From Symsagittifera roscoffensis (lineage: Eukaryota; Xenacoelomorpha; Acoela; Convolutidae), in NCBI RefSeq assembly GCF_963678635.1, contig NC_087064.1, forward strand, positions 24,904,189-24,968,188: DNA of 64,000 nucleotides, read 5' to 3'. A program made the translations under genes and the position numbers. Positions 12,190-24,934 of the stretch are shown in pieces. The notes beneath the pieces were generated by a model. That model made no database searches. It saw only the letters and a list, made by a program, of their open reading frames with translations, and was not told the DNA's origin. Position 1 is the stretch's first letter. The number at the start of each line of letters is the position of its first letter.

Positions 12190-12345
12190 AAACGACAAAT
12201 TACCACGTGTCCAACAAGGCTCAGTTCTGGGACAGGTTCTTTCCTGCATAATTGACTGTCCAGATGTGCTCCAATTTTCAAACTCATATAAGATTGCAGA
12301 TCAGACGAAAATATTGATGATAAACAGAAAGATCTTTGGAGTTAC
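12190..12345 (+). pseudogene. Fossil fragment of an APE-type (jockey/CR1-like) reverse transcriptase
   Basis: The frame reads RVQQGSVLGQVLSCIIDCPD followed by VLQFSNSYKIADQTKIL. This lines up with the RT block usually written PQGSVLGPLLF...IND...L......FADDTK in jockey/CR1/L2-type elements. The catalytic FADD has decayed to IADQ. Only about 50 codons survive. It is unrelated to the PHD-RT copies next to it, which have a QQGDP-type motif. Confidence 0.55.
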
Positions 12346-12719
12346 AAAATTACTTATATGTAATTGAGAGATGGAATACCAAAAAAAAATTGAGTTGGCT
12401 CTCGACTACTGCGCTAAAAATGTTTTCATAGCTGGAAATACCATTTTGCGGAACTAGCGAATCGCTTTCAAAAAGTGCAAGTACCAATTAGACTAATTAA
12501 TTATGTTGGCTTTTATAGTGGATGTGTTATGTTGATGTTTGCGCCTGTTTGGCAGCACTTTGAGGGATTTTAGAGACAGGTCTGTCAAGTGGCGTTCGGG
12601 AGATGGGGAAAACTTCAGTTGTCTTGAAGAGTCCGATGGTGCACCGCTAGACTGGTCGATCTCAAGTTAGATTGTTCCTTTGGTCTGGTTTTTATTTTTT
12701 CATTTCAAACTTTCAAATT

Positions 12720-13183
12720 ATAGGTCTTTTATTGGTTGAACTTTAAGTTCCCACTAACTGCTTATCAGGGATTAGTTCAGTCCCTTGAGATCCAGTCAAA
12801 CTCCGTGTTTTACCCTTACGATTGATCAACTTGAAAAAAAAAATGCACGAGTAAAAGTTGCTAAAATCCCACATATTTCGGGTTGGTTGTGGTTTTCGTT
12901 TCAGTTGGTAACAAATCAGTTGCGTGGATTTTTCTCTTACAGACTCTAGAAAAGTCCAATGGCTTCAGTATCTTCTATGCGTTGATGTTAAATCTGTTGA
13001 AAAAACAACAATAAGTAATGATTTAGTGCCAGACAATTATGCTGATGCAGCCGTCTCAAATATCCGAGTACTCAAGAGGTTACTAAAAGACTCACATCTT
13101 CTGCTGGCTGCTTCGGATGAGCGTTTTGCTCCTTTTCGAATAAAAATTAACAAAACTTGTTGGCTTAGTAACCTCAGCGAGCC
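12720..13183 (+). pseudogene. 5' part of a decayed PHD-RT element copy (copy A, part 1)
   Basis: This stretch is collinear with 54240-55010, the 5' UTR and PHD region of the intact element. It starts at CCCACTAACTGCTTATCA and runs through the stretch encoding the last PHD cysteines (here LLCVD rather than PLCVD). The start codon and first zinc ligands are lost or scrambled, and about 280 bp are deleted before the GCTGCTTCGGATGA block. It ends abruptly at CCTCAGCGAGCCG, where a different repeat begins. Confidence 0.7.
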
Positions 13184-13739
13184 GTTTATACTTGTTTATC
13201 GGTATACTGGTATTTCTAAAGAATTTTTTGTTCTGGAATCCCCATAGAGAAGAACGAACTCCGAAAAAATTGAATAAAACGGCCTTCGGAACTTTTTGTT
13301 TGAATCAAGGCTCTGGCTCAGTTTTGGCTTCAGCTAAGAAGACACTGTGTTGATCGGTAAAAGATTTTTCTCTAAGTTTTTTAAGTCACAATTTCTTTTG
13401 ATTATGTTTGACAGCGATTCAATGCAATTAAAGATAGTGAAATTGCAGAAAGAGATAGCCAATTTCCATCACCCTGTCTAACTTTGAAACTTCACGTTAC
13501 ATTTTACTTGTGATGTCTTTTTTTAGCAGTAAATTGACGAACTAAACTAGGATAGTACCTTTTTTGCGTAAGCTGTAACATAATTTGGAAAAGAATGTGT
13601 TATTTTATAGTTAAACTATCGTTGTGATAATTATGCTTCCAGTAATAACTGTTTTGGTTATTTGGAAAATTTCCGATAGTTATCGACTACAGGAACTAGA
13701 CTTTCTCCTGTAAATATTGTTCCGTAAATTTTCTGCTGC

Positions 13740-15725
13740 TGTTGCTTAGACATGCTTCGGAGGACAAATTTGCTCCTTTTTGACGCACAACTATTAGAAA
13801 TTATTGTCTGAGCAACCTCAGCGAGCCGAATTTAAGCTCCAAATCAAGAAAATTTAGAAATTTTTTTGATACCATAGTGAACCTATACAATTTGATAATG
13901 CACTTTCGGAAGGGAGAAGGAGCAGATCTAGATAAAAAATTCACCAAATTTTCGAAGTTTTTGTTAGGATGTTGAGCGGCAGTGCAGAATTTAGTTTTTT
14001 GAAATCGATTCTTAGGCTAAAAAACCTCAGTTGGTGTGGCAACACACCTAAATCCCTAGGACGTTTGTTTTTTTTGGTGCAAAGCTTATCAATCTCAAAA
14101 AGATAGACGGAAGGTTGAGACCTATTGCCATAGCAGCACGCTAAAACGCATCGCATCGCATCGAATTTTGTTGGAATAAAGAACCTCTTCGAGCGACAAA
14201 TTTTTTTTCGGAAATCTACAGGTCGCGTGTGGCACTAAGCGATAGCAAAATTAGATGCACACTTAATTCGAAACCTAATTGAGCACGACGAAAATTCAAA
14301 TTGCGCTGTTCTTTTAAAGGCCTCTAACTCTTTAAGCAGAAAAACAAAGTTGAAGTTTTCCGAAATTTAACAAATAAATCCATCATGCGTCCAGTAAACC
14401 TTGTTACCTTTTTAGGAAAACTCGATCAAACTGTCAAAAGACAGAGCTGCACAACGTAATCCTGAAGGAATAAAGAACCATACCCTTTTTGCAGAAACCA
14501 TTCAGACGCTAGGAAAGCAGCTATAGTCGAAAATAAACAGTTGGTTTTTCGATGATAGAAAATTTGCCGACGACTATAAAGAAGTACTCCGAGACCTTAA
14601 AAATGACTGATACTTGGACTAAACCGTCAAATAAAATTAAAAACAAAAAAGGAATTTGGAATATTAGGATCTTCAATCGGTGAGCTTTGCCGTAAAAAAC
14701 TGCTCGGCGGAAAAATTAAAGAGCTTCCAAATTTTCTGTTGTCATTCACAAATTATACGCCTAAAAACATTGCTTCAGCAAGCCAAAAATCCATTTTTTG
14801 CGTGCGAGTTGTTTCTTTTTGCAAGATTGTTTCTTTTTGGATCGCTACGACATATTATTGTGTAACTTGTTATGCAAGGTCTTTAGTGTGAAAAAGAAGT
14901 AAAACCAGTTATTACAAGCAAATCTCTGGCAACCAAAGGAGTATTTCTTCCACTCGCTTACTAGCTTTACCCGCTTTCTTAGCATGAGCAATTGGAGTGA
15001 AAAAAGCCCTTAGCAAATCTTTGGATTTGAAGAAGGTGGATGAATCTTATCCTGATGCGCTTAAAACTTTTTTAAATTCGGAAAAGCTGAATTGACTCCG
15101 CAAAACAAAATCATCAACGAAAAAGACGGCCATTTTTTACAGCGAAGGTGCAGACTTCATTTCAAAACTTCAACCAACGGACATAAAAATATTGAACGAT
15201 TTGCAAATTAGATTTGCAAATTAGATTTGCAAATTAGATTTGCAACCAATGTTTGAACGTCATCCGAGCTAGAATCTAGGATTGAAACAGGCAAAGCAAC
15301 AACTCAGAATCATGATTAGACTTTAAAGTTTGCAAAGGCTATAAAAGTTTTTTTTACCGAAGATGGTTGTCATGGCCGTTCAGCTTCAAAAATGCAGGAA
15401 GACTGCACTTTGTGTTGAAATCTGAACTTTGACTTCTATGAGTTGAAATCTGAATGCCCTTATAAAATAGGGGTAAATTTTTACTCACATTTGTTCTGCT
15501 TTAGAGCCAAAACACGACAGGATCTATCAGAAGCGACCAGACGGTATGACGCTTGTTCCATGGGCAGCTCTTTTGGGTTGTAACGGTAGTAGACTCTGCC
15601 CCCACTAGTATTAGTGTAAGTGGGTTTGGAATCTTAGAACAGCTGCCTCTGAAGCGGAAGAGAGAAAAAGTGACAGATTGTAAGAGTTAGTAGATGATGG
15701 AATATTTTTCAGCCGCTTTCATCAC
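13740..15725 (+). pseudogene. Decayed PHD-RT element body (copy A, part 2)
   Basis: It is collinear with about 54945-57070 of the intact element, from the GCTTCGGA block through the RT to the nuclease domain. The segment equivalent to the PDGLTLVPW nuclease motif is recognisable near 15540-15600, but many stops and indels interrupt every frame. It has no coding potential left. The small ORF at 14680-14865 is the remnant of the region equivalent to aa 545-620 of the intact protein. Confidence 0.8.
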
Positions 15726-16203
15726 AGTAACTCTAGTCATATCCGTTTTTATCATTATCACTTCTATGTCTAGAACACTGCCAGGGTTCTGACTGTAACC
15801 TCGGTTATTATGATAACTATGGACTTAAAGAATAATTATCACTTTAAGAATAAAAAAAATACTTGGCAGTGTACTTGACACGGGGACCGATCCTTCAGCA
15901 GTTCAATCTTTTAGAATAAAAAGTAAAAATTGGGTCTTGTATCAGACCAATGCAACAAAACTGGAGCGTAATTGATTAACAGACGTAGTAACTTGCTCAT
16001 TCTTGGGTCAAGCTTCCCCAATTAAGACAATTATTTCACGATTTGTCCACAAAACTATCAACTTCATTAATACAAGTATAAAGTACCATTGTTTTGTTCA
16101 TTAGATAAAAGTCATCATATTGATCGGAGATGGATCAACTTTTTCTTTCAACACCTATATCTTAACAAAGATATACGCGCACAATGACACTCATTTGCAT
16201 GTT

Positions 16204-17061
16204 TGTAAAACTCCCATGGAAGTACATACCGACGGAAAACATAGCTACGTCCTAAAACAACTTGTTAGAATCTAAAAACAGCTTCACATGACTTTAACTG
16301 TCTTTACCAAAACCAGCTCAGTGTGTGGTCCAATAACATCGGGTCGGCAAATTCAATACTTTTTAGGCCATCGGCCACACCGCGCAAATTAACCGAGTTG
16401 AATGCAGAAAAAGTGAGCTCATGGCTGGGTGTCAGTATCCCCAGACCACGAAGTCACTCCTAAATGAACTACAATAGATACTAGGTGGAATGTATAGATC
16501 AAAAAATAATAATCGAGAACAAAATGCCAGCAAATGATGACCGGCAATTTAAACAAAAACTTTTAATAAAGAAAGTACACGAGTTAAAAGAAGTTCGTTT
16601 CGAATCCGATAGTTCTTAAGGTCTCTTGAAAAAATGGGTAGGGTAGATTCAGAGCTTAAGACTTTCAGTTTTATAAGTTTGTTTGCAATACTTATTACCA
16701 TTGTTTTGTTCATTAGATAAAAATCATCATATTGATCGGAAATGGATCATTTTTTTCTTTCAACACATAGCTTCTCATATTGCTAAAAGTGAATTAAATA
16801 TTATTTAATTTCAATTCAAGGAACTCCGGGAAGCTAAAAGTTGTTAAACTACAGTATTCACTGTCTTTCTCATAAATTTCAGCTACTTTCCCGCAATTAT
16901 TACTCAATTCTTCTGCTTGACTTCTCTTAGCATTTTCAGTTGTCGCGAGAAACTTGAGCATGACATGTTCAATTCAAAATTTTGAAAAAAATTTTTCTCC
17001 CCAAAATCAAGATTAAACGTTCAGCTCAAGGTCAAACTCTCAAACATGACCGACTGGCACA
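16204..17061 (-). mobile_element. LTR copy L1 of the large-element family (3' LTR by orientation)
   Basis: It runs from TGTAAAACTCCC to GACTGGCACA, giving TGT...ACA ends and 858 bp. Blocks such as CATCGGGTCG, GTGAGCTCATGGCTGGGT and CAGTATCCCCAGACCACGA are shared with the 917/920 bp LTRs of the large element. On its right it is followed by TACTCCCCGGACT, the same polypurine-tract complement that borders the large element's 3' LTR. The element to which it belonged therefore ran to the right on the minus strand. Confidence 0.8.
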
Positions 17062-17400
17062 TACTCCCCGGACTCAATATCGATGTCCTCATCGCGTGTC
17101 ATTGTCTGTCAGTGAGCCCCAGAATGTCGAGTGCGTCTCAAGATACAGTGCCAATGGTCATTTACAGAAGTTTGCAGCAGATTTAACTTTATCTACACCC
17201 CAAAACTCACAGCCATGCAAAATTGTCATATTATCTCTAAACAGCAATCAAAATTTGCATCCACCTGCACCCTGAATTCCAGCTTTATAAGCTATTCATT
17301 AAAAAATCTTTTGTCGTGTCCAATCAGAAAATTGTCATGCAGCATTTTGATTTATATAGTAATTATAGTATATAAAAACCAATAATTTGTATGTTAAAAT
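17062..17400 (-). mobile_element. 3' internal fragment of an LTR element next to L1
   Basis: It begins with the polypurine-tract complement TACTCCCCGG and is collinear with 30396-30560 of the large element (TCAATGTCCTCAT-type block). It has no intact ORF; the short ORFs are chance frames. The same fragment follows L3 at 23542. Confidence 0.65.
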
Positions 17401-18104
17401 TTCTTTTCCGTGCCCTCAGGTTTCATCTGAGTTCACACTCAAGTACCTTTTCCTTTCACGCTCAATACTCAAGAACTAACTCCTGAGCACTTGTTTATAC
17501 TTGTTTATTGGTTTACTGGTTTATCAGTATACTCCGTTTATACTTGTTTATCGGTATACTGGTTTTTCTAAAGAATTGTTTTGTTCTGGAATCCCCATAG
17601 AGAAGAGCGAGCTCCGAAAAAATTGAATAAAATTTCCTTCGGAACTTTTTATTTGATTCAAGGCTCTGGCTCAGTTTTGGCTTCAGCTAAGAAGACACTG
17701 TGTTGATCGGTAAACGATTATATCTCTAAGTTTTCTTATGTCACAATCTTCTTTTTTGATTATGTTTGACAGCGATTCAATGCAATTAAAAATAGTGAAA
17801 TTGCTGAAATAGATAGCCATTTTCCATTACACTGTCTAACTTTGATATTTCACGTTACGTTTTACTTGTGATGTCTTTTTTTAGCAGTAAGTGGACGAAC
17901 TAAACTAGTACAATAACTGTTTTTCGTAAGCTGTAACATAATTTGGAAAAGAATGTGTTATTATATATTTAAACTATCGTTGTGATAATTATGTTTCCAG
18001 TAATAACTGTTTTGGTTATTTGGAAATTTCCGATAGTTATCGTTTACAGGAACTAGACTTTCTCCCGTAAATACTGTGTCGTAAATTTTCTGCTGCTGTT
18101 GCTG

Positions 18105-20790
18105 AGACATGCTTCGGAGGACAAATTTGCTCTTTTTTGACGCACAACTATTAGAAATTATTGTCTGAGCAACCTCAGCGAGCCGAATTTACGCTCCAAA
18201 TCAAGAAAATTTAGAGATTTTTTTGATACCATAGTGATACTATACAATTTGATAATGCACTTTCGGAAGGGAGAAGGAGCAGATCTAGATAAAAAATTCA
18301 CCAATTTTTTGAAGTTTTTGATAGGATGTTGAGCGGCAGTACAGGATTTAGTTTTTTGAAATCGATTCTTAGGCTAATAAACCTCAGTTGGTGTGGCAAC
18401 ACACCTAAACCCCTAGGACGATTTTTTTTGGTGCAAAGCTTATCAGTCTCATAAAGATAGACGGAAGGTTGAGACCTATTGCCATTAGCAGCACGCTAAA
18501 AAGCATCGCATCGCATCGAAATTTGCTAGAATAAAGAAACTATTCGAGCGACAAACCTTTTTTTTCGGAAATCTACAGGTCGCGTGTGGCACTAAACGAT
18601 AGCAAAATTAGATGCACACTCAATTCGAAACCTAATTGAGCACGACGAAAATTCAAATTGCGCTGTTCTTTTAAAACTAGAGTTCAAGAAGGCCTCTAAC
18701 TCTTTAAGCAGAAAAACAAATTGAAGTTATCCGAATTGTCCCGAATTAAACAAACACATCCATCATGCGTCCAGTAAACCTTGTTACCTTTTTACGAAAA
18801 CTCGATCAAACTGTCAAAAGACAGAGCTGAACAAAGTAATCCTGAAGCCCTACCCTTTTTGCAGAAATCTTTCAGACGCTTGTAAAGCAGCTATAGTCGA
18901 AAATAAACACTTGGTTTTTCGATGATAGAAAATATGCCGACGACTATAAAGAAGTACTCCGAGACCTTGAAAATGACTGATTCCGGGACTAAACCGCCAA
19001 ATAAAATTAAAAACAAAAGAAGAATTTGGAATATTAGGACCTTCAATCGGTGAACTTTGCCGTAAAAAATTGCTCGGCGAAAAAATTAAAGAACTTCAAA
19101 ATTCTCTGTTGTCATTCACAAATTAGACGCCTAAAAACATTGCTTCAGCAAGTAAAAAAATCCAATTTTTGCGTGCGAATTGTTTCTTTTTGCAAGATTG
19201 TTTCTTTTTGCATCGCTACGACATATTATTGTGTAACTTGTTATGCAAGGTCTTTAGTGTGAAAAAGAAGTAAAACCAGTTTTTACAAGCAAATTGCCGG
19301 CAACCAAAGGAGTATTTCTTCCACTTGCTTAGTAGCTTTACCCGCTTACTTAGCAAGAGCCATTGGAGTGAATAATTGCGCTGTTCTTTTAAAACTAGAA
19401 TTCAAGAAGGCCTCTAACTCTTTAAGCAGAAAAACAAATTGAAATTATCCGAATCGTCCCAAATTTAACAAATACATCCATCATGCGTCCAGTAAACCTT
19501 GTTACCTTTTTACGAAAACTCGATCAAACTGTCAAAAGACAGAGCTGAACAAAGTAATCCTGAAGCCCTACCATTTTTGCAGAAATCATTCAGACGCTTG
19601 TAAAGCAGCTATAGTCCAAAATAAACACTTGGTTTTTCGATGATAGAAAATATGCCGACGACTATAAACAAGTACTCCGAGACCTTGAAAATGACTGATT
19701 CCGGGACTAAACCGCCAAATAAAATTAAAAACAAAAGAAGAATTTGGAATATTAGGACCTTCAATCGGTGAACTTTGCCGTAAAAAATTGCTCGGCGGAA
19801 AAATTAAAGAACTTCAAAATTCTCTGTTGTCATTCACAAATTAGACGCCTAAAAACATTGCTTCAGCAATCCAAAAATCCAGTTTTTGCGTGCGAATTGT
19901 TTCTTTTTGCAAGATTGTTTATTTTTGCGTCGCTACGACATATTATTGTGTAACTTGTTATGCAAGGTCTTTAGTGTGAAAAAGAAGTAAAACCAGTTTT
20001 TAAAAGCAAATCGCCGGCAACCAAAGGAGTATTTCTTCCACTCGCTTAGTAGCTTTACCCGCTTTCTTAGCATGAGCCATTGGAGTGAAAAATGCCCTAA
20101 GCAAATCTTTGGATTTGAACAAGGTGGATGAATCTTATCCTGATGCGCTTAAAAGTTTTTTAAATTTGGAAAAGCTGAATTGACTCCGCAAAACAAAATC
20201 ATCAACGAAAAAGAACGCCATTTTTTACAGCGAAGAGGCAGACTTCATTTTAAAACTTGAGCCAACGGACAAAAAAAAGACTGAACGATTTGCAAATTCG
20301 ATTTGCTACCAATGTTTGAACGTCATCCGTGCTAGAATCTAGGATTGAAACAGGCAAAGCAAGATCTCAGAATCATGATTAGACTTTTAAGTTTGCAAAT
20401 GCCATAAAAGTTTTTTTTTTGTACCGAAAATGGTTGTCATGGCCGTTCTTGCTTCAAAAATGCAGGAAGACTTCCTTTTGTGTTGAAATCTGAACTTTGA
20501 CTTCTATGAGTTGAAATCTGAATGCCCTAATAAAACAGGGGTCAGTTTTTACTCACATTTGTTCTGCTTAAGAGCCAAAACACGACAGGATCTATCAGAA
20601 GCGACCAGACGTTATGACGCTTGTTCCATGGGCTGTAGGTAAGCAGCTCTTTTGGGTTGTAACGGTAGTGGACTCTGCCCCCACTAGGATTAGTGTAAGT
20701 GGGTTTGGAATCTTGGTACAGCTGCCTCTGAAGCGGAAGAGAGAAAAAGTGACAGATTGTAAGACTTAGTAGATGGTGGAATATTTTTCA
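18105..20790 (+). pseudogene. Decayed PHD-RT element body (copy B)
   Basis: Collinear with copy A and with 54945-57070 of the intact element, interrupted by stops throughout. It contains two adjacent copies of a 718 bp middle section. The starts of the two sections, both TTGCGCTGTTCTTTTAAAAC, define the duplication exactly at 18658 and 19376. The short ORFs at 19050 and 19768 are the same remnant read twice. Confidence 0.8.
18658..20090. repeat. 718 bp tandem duplication inside copy B
   Basis: The copies are 18658-19375 and 19376-~20090 and differ at only a few positions. The join reads GGAGTGAATAATTGCGCTG, where the end of copy one meets the start of copy two. There is no obvious repeat at the breakpoint beyond a few bases. 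Confidence 0.85.
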
Positions 20791-21205
20791 GCCGCTTTCA
20801 TCACATTAACTCTAGTCATATCCGTTTTATCATTATCACTTCTATGTCTAGAAAACTGCCAGGGTTCTGACTGTAACCTCGATTATTATGATAACTATAG
20901 AAGAATAATTATCACTTTAAGAATAAAAGAAATACTTGGCAGTGTACTTGACACGGGGACCGATCCTTCAGCAGTTCAATCTTCTAAAATAAAAAGTAAA
21001 AACTGGGTCTTGTAGCAGACCAATGCAACAAAACTGAAGCATAATTGATTGACAGACGTAGTAACTTGCTCATTCTTGGATCAAGCTTCCCCAATTAAGA
21101 CAATTATCTCACAATTTGTCAACAAAACTTTCAACTTCATTAATACAAGTATAAAGTAGCGGTTAAAAAAAGATATACGCGCACATTGACACTCATTTGC
21201 ATGTT

Positions 21206-22028
21206 TGTAAAACTCCCATGGAAGTACATACCGACGGAAAACATAGCTACGTCCTAAAACAACTTGTTAGAATCTAAAAACAGCTTCACATGACTTTAAC
21301 TGTCTTTACCAAAACCAGCTCAGTGTGTGGTCCAATAAAATCGGGTCGGCAAATTCAATACTTTTTAGGCCATCGGCCACACCATGCAAATTAACCGAGT
21401 TGAATGCAGAAAAAGTGAGCTCATGGCTGGGTGTCAGTATCCCCAGACCACGAAGTCACTCCTAAATGAACTACAATAGATACTAGGTGGAATGTATAGA
21501 TAAAAAAATATAATATTAGAGAACAAAATGCTAGCAAATGATGACCGGCAGTTTAAACAAAAACATTTAATAAAGAAAGTACACGCGTTGTTTAGGTTAA
21601 AAGAGTTTCGTTTTGAACCAGATAGTTCTTAAGGCCTCTTGAGAAAATGGGTAGGGTAGATTCAAAGCTTAAGATTTTCAATTTTATTGCAGTACTTTGC
21701 AGTACTTATTACCATTGTTTTGTTCATTAGATGAAAGTCATCATATTGATCGGAGATTCATCAACTTTTTCGTGCAACATCTAGCTTCTCATATTCCTAA
21801 AAATGAATGAGATATTATTTAAATTCAGTTCAAGGAACTCGGGAAGCTAAAAGTTGTTAAACTACAGTATTCACTGTCTTTCTCATAAATTTCAGCTACT
21901 TTCCCGCAATTATTACTCGATTCTTCTACCCGACTTCTCTCAGCATTTTCAGTTGTCGCGAGAAACTTGAGCATGACATGTTCAATTCAAAATTTTGAAA
22001 AATTACTTTCTCCCCAAAATCAAGATTA
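21206..22028 (-). mobile_element. LTR copy L2, truncated at its right end
   Basis: It starts TGTAAAACTCCC like L1 and L3 but stops at CAAGATTATA, about 40 bp before the expected GGCACA end, at the tandem duplication junction. It therefore lacks a proper border and cannot be a functional LTR. Confidence 0.75.
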
Positions 22029-22674
22029 TAGGTAAGCAGCTCTTTTGGGTTGTAACGGTAGTAGACTCTGCCCCAACTAGGATTAGTGTAAGTGGGTTTG
22101 GAATATTGGTACAGCTGCCTCTGAAGCGGAAGAGAGAAAAAGTGACAGATTATAAGATTTAGTAGATGATGGAATATTCTTCAGCGGCTTTCATCACAGT
22201 AACTCTAGTCATATCCGTTTTATCATTATCACTTCTATGTCTAGAACACTGCCAGGATTCTGACTGTAACCTCGGTTATTATGATAACTAAAGACTTAAA
22301 GAATAATTACCACTTTAAGAATAAAAGAAATACTTGGCAGCGTACTTGACACAGGGACCGATCCTTCAGCAGTCCAATCTTCTAGAATAAAAAGTAAAAA
22401 TTGGGTCTTGTAGCGGACCAATGCAACAAAACTGAAGCATAATTGATTGACAGACGTAATAACTTGCTCATTCTTGGGTCAAGCTTCCCCAATTAAGACA
22501 ATTATTTCACGATTTGTCAACAAAACTATTAACTTCAATAATACAAGTATAAAGTACCATTGTTTTGTTCATTAGATAAAAGTCATCATATTGATCGGAG
22601 ATGGATCAACTTTTTTTTTCAACACCTATATCTTAACAAAGATATACGCGCACATTGACACTCATTTGAATGTT

Positions 22675-23541
22675 TGTAAAACTCCCATGGAAGTACATAC
22701 CGACGGAAAACATAGCTACGTCCTAAAACAACTTGTTAGAAACTAAAAACAGCTTCACATGACTTTAACTGTCTTTACCAAAACCAGCTCAGTGTGTGGT
22801 CCAATAACATCGGGTCGGCAAATTCAATACTTTTTAGGCCATCGGCCACACCGCGCAAATTAACCTAGTTGAATGCAAAAAATGTGAGCTCATGGCTATG
22901 TGTCAGTATTCCCACAGCACGAGGTCACTCCTAATTGAGCTACAATAGATACTAAGTGGAATGTATAGATCAAAAAAATAATAATAGAGAACAAAATACT
23001 AGCAAATGATGACCGGCAGTTTAAACAAAAACATTTAATAAAGAAAGTATACGAGTTGTTTAGTTTAAAAAATTTCGTTTTGAACCAGATAGTTCTTAAG
23101 GCCTCTTGAGAAAATGGGTAAGGTAGATTCAAAGCTAAAGATTTTCAGTTTTATAAGTTTCTTTGCAGTACTTATTACCATTGTTTTGTTCATTAGATAA
23201 AAATTATCATATTGATCGGAGATGGATCATTTTTTTCTTTCAACAAATAGCTTCTCGTTTTCCTAAAAATGAATTAGGTGTTATTTAAATCAGTTCAAGG
23301 AATTCCGGGAAGCTAAAAGTTGTTAAACTACAGTATTCACTGTCTTTCTCATAAATTTCATCTACTTTCCCGCAATTATTACTCGATTCTTCTGCTTGAC
23401 TTCTCTTAGCATTTTCAGTTGTCGCGAGAAACTTGAGCATGACATGTTCAATTCAAAATTTTGAAAAATATTTTGTCTCCCCAAAATCAAGATTAAACGT
23501 TCAGCTCAAGGTCAAACTTCCAAATATGACCGACTGGCACA
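22675..23541 (-). mobile_element. LTR copy L3
   Basis: Complete relative to L1, from TGTAAAACTCCC to GACTGGCACA, followed by TACTCCCCGGACT and about 440 bp of element-internal DNA. Its sequence is closer to L2 than to L1 over most of its length, as expected from the local duplication. Confidence 0.8.
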
Positions 23542-23985
23542 TACTCCCCGGACTCAAGATTGATGTCCTCATCGCGTGTCGTCGTCTGTCAGTGAGCCCC
23601 AGAATGTCGAGTGCGTCCCATGATACAGGGCCAATGGTCATTTACAGAAGTTTGCAGCAGATTTAACTTTATCTACGCCCCAAAATTCACAGCCATGCAA
23701 AATTGTCATATTATCGCTAAACAGCAATCAAAATCTGCATCCACCTGCACCCTGAATTCCAGCTTTATAAGCTATTCATTTAAAATTTCTTTTGTCGTGT
23801 CCAATCAGAAAATTGTCATGCAGCATTTTGATTTATATAGTAATTATAGTATAATAAAACCAATAATTTGTATGTTAAAATTTCTTTTCCGTGCCCTCAA
23901 ATTTCATCTGAGTTCACACTCAAGCCCCTTTTCCTTTCACGCTCAATACTCAAGAACCAACTCCTGAGCACTTGTTTATACTTGT

Positions 23986-24930
23986 TTATCGGTTTACTGG
24001 TTTATCGGTATACTCCATTTATACTTGTTTATCGGTATAGTGTTTTTTCTAAAGAATTTTTTTGTTCTGGAATCCCCATAGAGAAGAGCGAGCTCCGAAA
24101 AAATTGAATAAAATGGCCTTCGGTACTTTTTTTTTGATTCAAGGCTCTGGCTCAATTTTGGCTTCAGCTAAGAAGACACTGTGTTGATCGGTAAACGATT
24201 ATATCTCTAAGTTTTCTTATGTCACAATCTTTTTTGATTATGTTTGACAGCGATTCAATGCAATTAAAGATAGTGAAATTGCAAAAACAGATAGCCATTT
24301 TCCATTACCCTGTCTAACTTTGATATTTCACGTTACATTTTACTTGTGATGTCTTTTTTTAGCAGTAAATGGACGAACTAAGATAGTATAATAACTGTTT
24401 TGCTTAAGCTGTAACATAATTTGGAAAAGAATGTGTTATTTTATATTTAAACTATCGTTGTGATAATTATGCTTCCAGTAATAACTGTTTTGGTTATTTG
24501 GAAAGTTTCCGATAGTTATCGTTCTCCCGTAAATATTGTGTCGTAAATGTTCTGCTGCTGTTGCTGAGACATGCTTCGGAGGACAAATTTGCTTCTTTTT
24601 GACGCACAACTATTAGAATTTATTGTCTGAGCAACCTCAACGAGCCGAATTTACCGCTCCAAATCAAGAAAATTAAGAAATTTTTTTGATACCATAGTGA
24701 ACCTATACAATTTGAAAATCACTTTCGGAAGGGAGAAGGAGCAGATCTGGATAAAAAAATTAACCAAATTTTCGAAGTTTTTGATAGGATGTTGAGCGGC
24801 AGTACAGGATTTAGTTTTTTGAAATCGATTCTTAGGCTAATAAGCCTCAGTTGGTGTGGCAACACACCTAAACCCCTAGGACGATTTTTTTTGGTGCAAA
24901 GCTTATCAGTCTCATAAAGATAGTCGGACC
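23986..24930 (+). pseudogene. Third PHD-RT relic (unit 3), truncated by a minisatellite
   Basis: It repeats the first ~940 bp of units 1 and 2: the CTTGTTTATCGG segment, then RT relic equivalent to about 54945-55300 of the intact element. It breaks off at CTCATAAAGATAG, within the region equivalent to the RT core, where the 21 bp minisatellite starts. Confidence 0.75.
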
Positions 24931-24934
24931 CAGG

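Larger units (their letters stand above)
13184..17530. repeat. Tandem segmental duplication, unit 1 (RT relic + LTR)
   Basis: Unit 1 contains, in order, a ~560 bp segment starting CGTTTATACTTGTTTATCGG, a decayed PHD-RT body, an LTR and a piece of LTR-element internal DNA. The same order recurs in unit 2 (17531-23985, enlarged by internal duplications) and begins again in unit 3 (23986-24930, truncated). The shared junctions show that the composite was duplicated as a block after the LTR element had inserted. Confidence 0.75.
20637..23541. repeat. ~1.4 kb tandem duplication of RT tail plus LTR
   Basis: Copy one is 20637-22028 and copy two is 22029-23541. Both start TAGGTAAGCAGCTCTTTTGG. The first LTR is cut off at CAAGATTATA, short of its normal end, where the second RT tail begins. 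The second copy keeps about 80 bp (ACCATTGTTTTGTTC block) that is missing from the first. Confidence 0.8.
17531..23985. repeat. Tandem segmental duplication, unit 2 with internal duplications
   Basis: Unit 2 repeats the order of unit 1 but is about 2.1 kb longer. The extra length comes from a 718 bp tandem copy in the RT body (18658-19375 and 19376-20090) and a ~1.4 kb tandem copy of RT tail plus LTR (20637-22028 and 22029-23541). The inner copies are much more alike than units 1 and 2 are, so these were later events. Confidence 0.75.
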
